5,874 nucleotides of DNA from an uncultured Elusimicrobia bacterium (GTDB lineage Bacteria > Elusimicrobiota > Endomicrobiia > Endomicrobiales > Endomicrobiaceae), in contig ONUQ01000180.1 in the NCBI GenBank assembly GCA_900321055.1, forward strand, positions 1 through 5,874, given 5' to 3'. The position numbers and the translations under genes are program-made. The notes beneath the pieces were generated by a model, which saw nothing but the letters and a program-made list of their open reading frames with translations, had not been told where the DNA came from and ran no database searches. This document shows positions 1 to 5,566 of this stretch, piece after piece. How positions within the stretch are numbered: position 1 is the first letter of the stretch; each line of letters starts with the position of its first letter.

Positions 1-4
1 AATT

Positions 5-2944
5 ATGAGTTTAAAAAAGTATTTCTTTGTTACTGCTTTTTTGTTAGGAATGCAAACATTTGCATTTGCAGACGGTTCTGCAGTTGAACCCAGAGGTGAT
101 TTTAGACCAACTCCGGGGTTTGTTGATGCAGAAAAGTTAAATGTTCGTGATATGGCCGTTAGGTTAGAACTTTTACTTGAAGGTATTTTTAACAAAAAAG
201 GTGACGGTTGGTATACGGCTCCTAACGAATTAAGCAATTATTTCAGATATAATTCCTCAGATAAGTCACTAAAAAATCAACCTTGGAAAGATCGTTGGGG
301 TCAAACTTTATTTTTAGATGTAGCTTTTAAACCTACAAGTTGGGCAAGTGCACAATTCGGTTTGAGTTTTATCGGGGATTATGCTTCCAGATATTGGGCT
401 ACGGTAAATCATCCTCATAGAATGTTTGATGAAGGTCAAATTTTTCCTCAGTTTTCTTGGAATACTGCAAAGATAGAAGTTCATAACGATTGGGCAAGAT
501 TACAATACAATAGAAATCAGTTTCATTATAATTGGGGATATGAAGGTGATTTGTTTAACATTTATCAGGCAGAAACAGATCCGTATAATGTACTTATGGT
601 AACCGGAAGAAAAGTACCTGAATGGTATCAATTAAATATGGAAGGAAATTTCGGAAATCTTGAGTTGCAATACGGTGAACCGATAACTGACTATAAGGAA
701 GGTTTTTATGTAAAATATAGAAATATTTTTGGCAGTAATGTAAATTTCTTTTATGTAGACCATGTTATTCCTTACGGTGAGAAAAGTGAAAGAATGAGAA
801 CAGCTGAAGTTAGTACGGATTTTAAGTTGGGTAGCAGTACATTGGAAGTTGGTGGAAAGTATAGACCTTTTAGATTGAACAGGTCTTATGATTATGTTGA
901 TTCTCATGTACCAATAGGTGAAGGTACACAAGGAACTGACTTGATTATCAAACAGGATAAAACAACTTTCTCTGATGCTTTCGGTGGTGCCGTAAAATTA
1001 TCTGTACCGAAGACTTTTTTTGTTGATGTTGTTACGGCAAAATATTTGTATGAAGGACTTGTTGCAGGAAATAAGCAACAGTTAGATTTATCGGCACAAC
1101 AATCAATAACAAATACTATCACGGGACATCTTTCTTATATGAGAAGGAAACCTCTCTTACAGGCAATTCCTGCAAGAGGTAATGAGTATGGAGTAGATTT
1201 AGTTTCTACCAGAGGAGAATCTCAACCTTTTTGGGTATGGTGGAGAAATCCTCAAACAGGATTTGATAATAGGGATACGGATGAATTTGCTCTTACATTT
1301 ACTTATGATCCTACACCCAGTACATGGTTTTATAAATATGAACCGAATACACTGGAAGCATGGAATATAAATTCAAAAAAAGATGCAGTTTTTTCTTTTG
1401 CTACACAGTTTAAGTTAACCAGATATTTAGGTGGAACGGATAAACAGGTATATAGAAACGAAAAGGGTGAAATAGTTTGGGAAAATTATCCGGGTTCTAC
1501 AATATGTGGTGCTATGCCTTCAAAAAGATATTTGGGCTCTTTTAAGTTTTTAACAAGAATGTTTCTTCTTGATGAGTATGAATTTATTTATGATTTTGAA
1601 GTCGGAGAAGAACCGTCAACATTATCAGTGGCATATACACTGCAGAAAGAAGCTTTCTTAAAAGAAATAACAGGTTATTTTAAGACAAATTTAGCTTTTC
1701 ATACCGGTCCGTATAAAATTAAGTTTGGTTATGGAAAGAATACTTGGGGTCCTAATGATTGGCATAGAGCTTTTGGTTCTACTTATGATGATGTGTATTA
1801 TGCACAGGTTTCTAGGAATTTTTCAAAATCCTTAATTATCGGAGTAGATTATGTTGGTGGAAGAAAAACAGATTTAAATATATTGAAAGAAATAGAAAAA
1901 GAAGGTAAATCCTCAAGAAATGAGTTAGGATCTTTTGATGAAATAAGAACTTATGTCAGACTTATATTTGATAGTTTATTTAAGTTAGGAAGTAAGCCTA
2001 GAGTGAAAGGCGATATAATACCTCCATCTTGTTCTTTAGCTTTAGAATCTGATATAATAATACATTCTAACGGACAAAGATTGGACATTTATCCGATAGC
2101 TTACGATGAAAGCGGTATAGCAAGCTGGAGAGTAACTATAGTTGATGATAAATCTAAGATAGTTAAGTCTTTTGATGGGTTTGGTGATTGTCCTCAGTCT
2201 ATAAAATGGGATGGAAAGAGTTTTGAAAACAAATATGTAACAGATGGAACTTATTATATAGAGTTGACAGTTAGTGATACATTTGGTAATATGGCAAAAT
2301 CAGAAGTTTGTAAGGTAAGTTTGATAACACCCAAAGCACAGGTAGCAGTAGAGAACATAGATAAGGGTATAAAATTCTCTTTCAATTGCGAGGTTCTTTT
2401 TGATTTTGATAAAGTAAAAATAAAAGAAAGTGCAGAAAAGAAACTTAAAGAAACTATAAGAATATTAGATGCTTATGAATATAAATTCTTAAGCATAGAA
2501 GGACATACGGATGATGTAGGAACAGATGAATACAATTTGAATTTGTCTGAAAGAAGAGCAGAAGCTGTTGCTGAATATTTAGTAAAATTAGGAGTAGATA
2601 AAGATAAAATTTCAGTTGTAGGTTATGGAGAAAGTGTTCCTGTTGCAACTAATGAAACTAAATCCGGTAGAGCATTAAACAGAAGAGTTGAAATTATTGC
2701 TACACAGGATGACCATCATCATAATAATAGCAGTAGCAACAGCAACAGCAATAGCAATAGCAATAGCAATAGCAATAGCAATAGCAATAGCAACAGTAAT
2801 AGTAATATTAATATTAATATTAATATTAATAATAGTAATAATAATAGTAATAATATTAACGATAATAGTAATAAGAATAGTAGTAAGAAGAGTAATAAGA
2901 GTAAGAAGAGTAATAAGAATAATAACCGTAATAAGAAAAAATAA
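5..2944 (+). CDS. Outer-membrane barrel protein with FlgD-like Ig domain, OmpA-like peptidoglycan-binding domain and low-complexity tail
   Basis: 979 residues. Residues 1-22 are a signal peptide (Lys4-Lys5, hydrophobic core, Ala-Phe-Ala cleavage site before Asp23), which supports this start; any ribosome site lies outside the window. Residues 23 to about 661 are rich in Tyr, Trp, Phe and Gly with alternating polar/apolar stretches, typical of an outer-membrane beta-barrel, though I recognise no specific porin family. Residues about 670-778 resemble the FlgD-type Ig fold (Trp708, WDGK at 735-738, DGTYY at 747-751, then a D-x-x-G-N turn). Residues about 787-901 are an OmpA-like domain (FDFDK 799-803, GHTDDVG 833-839, LSERRA 847-852, NRRVEI 892-897). 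Asp836 and Arg851 match, with the same 15-residue spacing, the pair that binds diaminopimelate in Acinetobacter OmpA. An extra His/Asn/Ser/Lys tail fills 902-979. Inferred role: a porin-like protein anchored to peptidoglycan; the transported substrate is unknown. The gene downstream is probably co-transcribed. Confidence 0.9.
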   Translation: MSLKKYFFVTAFLLGMQTFAFADGSAVEPRGDFRPTPGFVDAEKLNVRDMAVRLELLLEGIFNKKGDGWYTAPNELSNYFRYNSSDKSLKNQPWKDRWGQTLFLDVAFKPTSWASAQFGLSFIGDYASRYWATVNHPHRMFDEGQIFPQFSWNTAKIEVHNDWARLQYNRNQFHYNWGYEGDLFNIYQAETDPYNVLMVTGRKVPEWYQLNMEGNFGNLELQYGEPITDYKEGFYVKYRNIFGSNVNFFYVDHVIPYGEKSERMRTAEVSTDFKLGSSTLEVGGKYRPFRLNRSYDYVDSHVPIGEGTQGTDLIIKQDKTTFSDAFGGAVKLSVPKTFFVDVVTAKYLYEGLVAGNKQQLDLSAQQSITNTITGHLSYMRRKPLLQAIPARGNEYGVDLVSTRGESQPFWVWWRNPQTGFDNRDTDEFALTFTYDPTPSTWFYKYEPNTLEAWNINSKKDAVFSFATQFKLTRYLGGTDKQVYRNEKGEIVWENYPGSTICGAMPSKRYLGSFKFLTRMFLLDEYEFIYDFEVGEEPSTLSVAYTLQKEAFLKEITGYFKTNLAFHTGPYKIKFGYGKNTWGPNDWHRAFGSTYDDVYYAQVSRNFSKSLIIGVDYVGGRKTDLNILKEIEKEGKSSRNELGSFDEIRTYVRLIFDSLFKLGSKPRVKGDIIPPSCSLALESDIIIHSNGQRLDIYPIAYDESGIASWRVTIVDDKSKIVKSFDGFGDCPQSIKWDGKSFENKYVTDGTYYIELTVSDTFGNMAKSEVCKVSLITPKAQVAVENIDKGIKFSFNCEVLFDFDKVKIKESAEKKLKETIRILDAYEYKFLSIEGHTDDVGTDEYNLNLSERRAEAVAEYLVKLGVDKDKISVVGYGESVPVATNETKSGRALNRRVEIIATQDDHHHNNSSSNSNSNSNSNSNSNSNSNSNSNSNININININNSNNNSNNINDNSNKNSSKKSNKSKKSNKNNNRNKKK
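2735..2830 (+). repeat. Hexanucleotide microsatellite, 16 units (AGCAAY / AGTAAT / ATTAAT)
   Basis: There are sixteen tandem 6-base units in frame: two AGCAAC (2735-2746), seven identical AGCAAT (2747-2788), one AGCAAC, two AGTAAT (2795-2806) and four ATTAAT (2807-2830). They encode Ser-Asn and then Ile-Asn dipeptides. The unit is a multiple of three, so gain or loss of units changes tail length without shifting the frame. The seven identical units are the part most likely to vary in number between strains. Confidence 0.95.
2803..2828. repeat. 26-base perfect AT-only palindrome inside the microsatellite
   Basis: Four copies of self-complementary AATATT (2804-2827), flanked by T2803 and A2828, form a 26-base sequence identical to its reverse complement. 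It could fold into a weak A-U hairpin in the mRNA or extrude as a cruciform, but it is a side effect of the ATTAAT repeat and no function is implied. Confidence 0.7.
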
Positions 2945-2963
2945 ATGTTGTTAAAATAGATAT

Positions 2964-2969
2964 GGAGGG
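2964..2969 (+). promoter_or_regulatory. Shine-Dalgarno site that decides the start of the jelly-roll gene
   Basis: GGAGGG lies 7 bases before the ATG at 2977. An in-frame ATG at 2962 overlaps this site and would have no ribosome site of its own. The ATG at 2977 also gives a standard signal peptide beginning MKK, so 2977 is the start used. Confidence 0.85.
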
Positions 2970-2976
2970 TTTCGTT

Positions 2977-3600
2977 ATGAAAAAGTTAGTAAGTTTGTTG
3001 GTATTAGGTTTGATAGTAGTATCGGCAGGAGCTTCTTTTGCAGCACCAAAGTCGGCAAGAGAAGGGAAAAAAGATTCTTCAGCTTTTAAGGATTTTGTAG
3101 TTTATTTTCAAAATGGTTCAAAAGATAATCATTTTGTACCATCGGGTTATATGGGTGATACCGCCGATTTAAAATGTGATCTAAAATGTTCAGAAAAGCC
3201 AAAGGTAGGAAATACTTGCATAAAAGTAACATATAGTGCAGAAAAAACACAAGGTCAAGGATGGGCAGGTATATTTTGGCAAAATCCGGCAAACAATTGG
3301 GGAGATAAAGCCGGCGGATTTGATTTGACAGGTGCAAAAAAATTGACATTCTGGGCTAAAGGTGCAAAAGGTGGCGAGACTATTGCTGAATTTAAAGTTG
3401 GTGGTATTAGCGGTGAATATCCTGATTCTGATTCAGTAGCAATTGAATCTGTTGTTCTTACAAAAGACTGGAAAGAATATACTATAGATTTGAAAGGTAA
3501 AGATTTAAGCCATATTATAGGTGGTTTTTGTTTCGCATTGTCTGCAAAAGATAATGAAAAAGGATGTGTATTCTATTTAGATAATATCGTTTTTAAATAA
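2977..3600 (+). CDS. Secreted protein with carbohydrate-binding-like jelly-roll domain
   Basis: 207 residues from the ATG at 2977; an upstream in-frame ATG at 2962 would add five residues but is rejected because it overlaps the ribosome site. Residues 1-22 form a signal peptide ending Ala-Ser-Phe-Ala before Ala-Pro. There is no lipobox, so the product should be soluble in the periplasm or released. Residues about 30-207 look like a galactose-binding-like/CBM jelly roll: a GWAGIFW strand, a segment with NPANNWGD, a GGFDLTG turn leading to LTFWAKG, a WKEYTIDL strand, and the typical C-terminal YLDNI strand. Cysteines fall at 67, 71, 81, 185 and 197. C71 to C81 form a C-x3-P-x2-G-x2-C motif repeated in the lipoprotein at 3867-4565. 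The gene follows the barrel gene by 32 bases and is probably co-transcribed. Glycan binding is inferred from the fold; the ligand is unknown and no catalytic domain is present. Confidence 0.85.
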   Translation: MKKLVSLLVLGLIVVSAGASFAAPKSAREGKKDSSAFKDFVVYFQNGSKDNHFVPSGYMGDTADLKCDLKCSEKPKVGNTCIKVTYSAEKTQGQGWAGIFWQNPANNWGDKAGGFDLTGAKKLTFWAKGAKGGETIAEFKVGGISGEYPDSDSVAIESVVLTKDWKEYTIDLKGKDLSHIIGGFCFALSAKDNEKGCVFYLDNIVFK

Positions 3601-3612
3601 TCTGTTAGATTT

Positions 3613-3656
3613 TTTGTTGGGGTAGAATTCTTGTTTCTTAATTCTGCCTCAACAAA
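3613..3656 (+). terminator. 17-bp hairpin after the jelly-roll gene (terminator-like, no U-tract)
   Basis: Arms at 3613-3629 and 3640-3656 pair over 17 positions around a 10-base loop, starting 13 bases after the stop codon. Fifteen pairs are Watson-Crick and two are wobbles (G3620-U3649 and U3623-G3646). In RNA from the + strand the wobbles pair; in RNA from the other strand they would be C-A mismatches. The structure therefore fits the 3' end of the upstream transcript. The usual U-run after the stem is missing, so it may be a processed or Rho-assisted 3' end, or a stability element, rather than a classical intrinsic terminator. Confidence 0.6.
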
Positions 3657-3866
3657 TTAAAGTTAAGATGTTTGTTTGTAGTATAAAGTCGTTATCTTAT
3701 TTTTGTTAGTGTTATTTAATTAATATAAGTAGAAAAGAATTAGTTGTAAAAATTATTAGTATAATTATTATGTAGTAAATTGAAGGTTATTAAAATTTTT
3801 GTTTTATTTTTTTTTGTAATAAAAAATTGGTTTCATTAGAAATTAATATCTGTTTTTTATAAAGTT
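3657..3866. other. AT-rich intergenic region, no gene seen; probably holds the promoter of the next operon
   Basis: About 210 bases of very AT-rich DNA separate the hairpin from the next gene. I see no convincing ORF or RNA gene. A perfect TATAAT (3760-3765) has no good -35 box at the right distance. A TTGTAA (3814-3819) with TAGAAA (3837-3842) at a 17-base spacing is a weak alternative, 4 of 6 matches each. Neither can be trusted in DNA this AT-rich. No Shine-Dalgarno site precedes the ATG at 3867. Confidence 0.4.
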
Positions 3867-4565
3867 ATGAATAAAGTGTTTATTAAATTATTATCTTGTT
3901 GTTTTATCTGTATGATATTGTTACTTTCATGTGATAAATATCCTATAAATTCATTATTGAATCCCCATGATCCTATCGGAAATTGGCCGAATCCTTGGTA
4001 TTTGTATGATGACCAATGGAACACAAAAGGTACATTGGAACCATATATATTTAAAGATTATCCTGACGGTTCTCCAAATCCGTATTGTGATACTTGGGAT
4101 CATGTAAAACTAAATTTTTCATGTACTGATTTTCCTCAGTCAGGAATAAGCTGTATAATGTTTTATTGGAAAGGAAATTCTCAGGATGTAAGTGTTCCGA
4201 GAAAGACATTTATCAGTTTTGGAATGCAATCCAGAATAAAACTTGGTGAAACAATAGATATATCAGTTAGCGGATACAGATATTTGAAATTTTATTTGAG
4301 AGGGGATTTATACGAAAATTGTGTTTTTGAACTATCTATCCCTAATAAGGATGTACCGGATACTCCATGGGTTAAGTATCAGGCAAGAAATACAGATATT
4401 ACTCCTTATTGGAAAGAAATTACAATTGAACTTCCTGAAGAAAAAGTTTCTCAGATGACAAATTTAGAGTATTGTATTGCTATGGCTTTAAAAATAGGTG
4501 ATTTTAGTGGTATAACCAATGGTGGAACAGTTTATTTAGATAATATAAGGCTTACAAAAGATTAA
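3867..4565 (+). CDS. Lipoprotein with jelly-roll (CBM-like) domain, distant paralogue of the secreted protein at 2977-3600
   Basis: 232 residues. A lipoprotein signal ends in the lipobox Leu-Leu-Ser-Cys, so the lipidated residue is Cys22, followed by Asp23-Lys24. In E. coli, Asp at this +2 position keeps lipoproteins in the inner membrane; whether the rule holds here is unknown. The mature part starts with a Pro/Asn/Trp-rich linker (about 25-55) and then a jelly-roll-like domain to the end. It resembles the 207-residue protein in several places: C86 to C96 repeat the C-x3-P-x2-G-x2-C motif, a YLKFYLRG strand matches LTFWAKG, YWKEITIEL matches DWKEYTIDL, Cys203 matches Cys185, and both end in YLDNI plus a short basic tail. 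There is no Shine-Dalgarno site, but the lipoprotein signal supports the start. First gene of a three-gene operon, 1 base before the next. Ligand unknown; glycan binding is inferred from the fold only. Confidence 0.82.
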   Translation: MNKVFIKLLSCCFICMILLLSCDKYPINSLLNPHDPIGNWPNPWYLYDDQWNTKGTLEPYIFKDYPDGSPNPYCDTWDHVKLNFSCTDFPQSGISCIMFYWKGNSQDVSVPRKTFISFGMQSRIKLGETIDISVSGYRYLKFYLRGDLYENCVFELSIPNKDVPDTPWVKYQARNTDITPYWKEITIELPEEKVSQMTNLEYCIAMALKIGDFSGITNGGTVYLDNIRLTKD

Positions 4566-4566
4566 T

Positions 4567-5046
4567 ATGATTAAAAAGTTTATTGTTGTTATTATTTCTG
4601 TAATTTTATTAAGTTCTGCAAATGCAGGTGCATTTACTTGTGATTTTTCGGAATATACTCCGACAAATGCACTTATTCGTTCTGCTTTGATTCCGGGTTG
4701 GGGGCAAGGTTGGAATGAACAGAAAACAAAAGGATGGATTGTGTTCGGTGTTTTTGCTGTTTCTGTGTTTGGAGCATTTTATTATTTAAATAAATCGGAA
4801 AGTGATTATGATAAATACAAGAAATTAGGAGCCAAAGATTCTTCTTATTATGATGATTATGAAAAAAGTTTAAATACATCCAGAATATTAGGTTGTGTTG
4901 CAGTTGCCAGTTGGCTGTATGCTGTTGTTGATGCTTATATTTTTGCAAATAAAAATATAGAAAAATACGGATATAAAAAATTTAATTTTTATGCTTACGG
5001 AAAAGACGGATTTATGTTAAGTTATAAAACTAAGTTTTCTATTTAG
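4567..5046 (+). CDS. Small membrane protein with PGWGQ motif (DUF5683-like)
   Basis: 159 residues. The N-terminus (1-20, ending Ala-Asn-Ala) looks like a cleavable signal peptide, or else a first membrane segment. Residues 37-58 carry the signature Ile-Arg-Ser-Ala-Leu-Ile-Pro-Gly-Trp-Gly-Gln followed by Asn and Lys-Gly, as seen in DUF5683-type proteins of diderm bacteria. Two further hydrophobic segments follow (about 57-74 and 107-127), separated by a Tyr/Asp/Lys-rich polar stretch. The C-terminal 25 residues alternate aromatic and charged residues and may form beta-strands. The family has no established function; its members are often encoded near envelope proteins. The ATG lies 1 base after the stop of the preceding lipoprotein gene and has no Shine-Dalgarno site, which suggests translation by re-initiation from upstream. 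Gene and membrane location are secure; the family assignment is from memory of the motif. Confidence 0.8.
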   Translation: MIKKFIVVIISVILLSSANAGAFTCDFSEYTPTNALIRSALIPGWGQGWNEQKTKGWIVFGVFAVSVFGAFYYLNKSESDYDKYKKLGAKDSSYYDDYEKSLNTSRILGCVAVASWLYAVVDAYIFANKNIEKYGYKKFNFYAYGKDGFMLSYKTKFSI

Positions 5047-5050
5047 GTGA
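5045..5050 (+). promoter_or_regulatory. Shine-Dalgarno-like site overlapping the upstream stop codon
   Basis: AGGTGA begins inside the TAG stop (5044-5046) of the membrane-protein gene and lies 10 bases before the ATG at 5061. This is consistent with coupled translation within the operon. Confidence 0.55.
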
Positions 5051-5060
5051 AAAAGATTGT

Positions 5061-5414
5061 ATGAATTATAAAAAAATTTTATTTTTATCATTATTTATTT
5101 GTGTAATGTCTTTCTTTTGCGGATGCGATAAGAGAAACAAGTTAACAAGTAACACAATGATTTTGCAAATAGATCCGCCGGTTGCTATTTCTTGTAATAT
5201 AGGTGATGCAAAACAATTAAAGGCTATTGTAAGGGATAGTACAAAAGAAGAAGTAGGTGAGCCTGTTAAGTGGTCTGTATCTCCTGCAGGATTGGTAGAA
5301 TTTGTTTCCTCTACTTCCAAAACGGTTGATTTTATTGCAAAACAAGTTGGTGAGGGAAAGATATATTTATCTTGCCAAGGAGTAGTAACTTTTGTAGATG
5401 TTAAAGTTAGTTAA
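5061..5414 (+). CDS. Small lipoprotein with one bacterial Ig-like (BIG2-type) domain
   Basis: 117 residues. A lipoprotein signal peptide ends Phe-Phe-Cys-Gly-Cys, so Cys22 is the likely lipidated residue, followed by Asp-Lys-Arg. The first box residue is Phe rather than Leu, a tolerable departure. Residues about 33-117 resemble one BIG2-type Ig repeat: a strand ending in Pro-Pro, GDAKQLKAIV, VKWSVSP near residue 69, a VGEGKIYLSCQG strand and a closing VDVKV. Cys45 and Cys105 sit on separate strands and could form a disulfide. Such domains usually act as adhesion or structural modules; a single copy on a lipid anchor gives little clue to a partner. Last gene of the operon, 14 bases after the membrane-protein gene and followed by a strong terminator. 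Both lipoproteins of this operon have their lipid Cys at position 22 followed by Asp-Lys. Confidence 0.82.
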   Translation: MNYKKILFLSLFICVMSFFCGCDKRNKLTSNTMILQIDPPVAISCNIGDAKQLKAIVRDSTKEEVGEPVKWSVSPAGLVEFVSSTSKTVDFIAKQVGEGKIYLSCQGVVTFVDVKVS

Positions 5415-5440
5415 ACAGTGTTGTTTTAATTTTATATTAT

Positions 5441-5479
5441 AGACATCAGTCTCGGGAAATCGGGGGATGTCTTTTTTTT
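5441..5479 (+). terminator. Intrinsic (Rho-independent) terminator of the three-gene operon
   Basis: AGACATC (5441-5447) pairs perfectly with GATGTCT (5466-5472). Further inner pairing of TCTC (5450-5453) with GGGG (5462-5465) is possible. A run of T to 5479 follows at once. It lies 27 bases after the stop of the Ig-like lipoprotein gene and separates this operon from panB. Confidence 0.9.
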
Positions 5480-5554
5480 AAATTATATTAAGAAAAATAT
5501 GAATAGAAATAAATAAAATTACGGTTATTAAATACATAGTTAATAAAACTTTAT
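5480..5554. other. AT-rich leader between the terminator and panB, no gene seen
   Basis: These 75 bases must hold any local panB promoter, since a strong terminator lies just upstream. I find no convincing -35/-10 pair, no riboswitch-like structure and no ORF. Confidence 0.4.
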
Positions 5555-5558
5555 AGGA
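5555..5558 (+). promoter_or_regulatory. Shine-Dalgarno site of panB
   Basis: AGGA lies 8 bases before the ATG at 5567. A nearer ATG at 5562 is only 3 bases away and opens a three-codon frame (Met-Lys-Cys-stop), so it is not the panB start. Confidence 0.65.
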
Positions 5559-5566
5559 ACAATGAA

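Larger units (their letters stand above)
2723..2941 (+). repeat. Low-complexity 3' end of the barrel gene: 71 of 73 codons begin with A
   Basis: Every codon from 2723 to the stop at 2942 is of the form ANN (Asn, Ser, Ile or Lys) except GAT at 2861 and CGT at 2927. The composition changes along the tract: Ser-Asn repeats first, then Ile-Asn, then Asn-rich, and finally Lys/Ser/Asn-rich and basic. It directly follows three His codons (2714-2722) after the end of the OmpA domain. The tract probably grew by slippage from simple repeats and then diverged. The encoded segment is expected to be disordered and hydrophilic, with a positively charged end. Confidence 0.9.

Noticed and set aside
632..1122. 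Two overlapping minus-strand frames (632-931 and 904-1122)
   Set aside because: Both lie wholly inside the barrel gene, resemble no protein family and have no supporting start signals.
2454..2648. Minus-strand frame opposite the OmpA-like domain
   Set aside because: It is the antisense shadow of a well-conserved domain; the product is a Leu/Gln/His-rich string with no family resemblance.
2735..2830. CRISPR array or clustered binding sites
   Set aside because: The units are 6 bases long, contiguous and in frame with codons; there are no spacers.
2688..2954. An 88-codon + strand frame (TTG start) over the microsatellite that would encode an Ala-Ile/Val-Ile/Leu-Ile repeat with an Arg-rich end, looking like a membrane peptide
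   Set aside because: It is the shifted reading of the A-first repeat: AGCAAT read one base over gives GCA-ATA. The long OmpA-domain frame is clearly the coding one, and the hydrophobic pattern is a by-product.
2962..2976. In-frame ATG at 2962 as the start of the jelly-roll gene
   Set aside because: It overlaps the GGAGGG site that serves the ATG at 2977, and it would put Met-Glu-Gly-Phe-Val before a normal MKK signal peptide.
3664..3704. Second possible terminator: TAAGAT (3664-3669) pairing with ATCTTA (3694-3699) before a short T-run
   Set aside because: A six-base, AT-dominated stem with a loop of 24 bases is expected by chance in DNA of this composition.
3760..3765. Perfect TATAAT as the promoter of the lipoprotein operon
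   Set aside because: There is no acceptable -35 element 16-18 bases upstream (GAATTA at 17), and the hexamer is common in AT-rich DNA; mentioned only in the intergenic entry.
3086..5320. Minus-strand frames at 3086-3349, 4673-4948 and 5066-5320
   Set aside because: Each lies opposite a gene with a clear signal peptide and domain, and none has a plausible product.
5519..5546. TTACGG and TAATAA as a panB promoter
   Set aside because: Both match the consensus poorly; too weak to annotate.
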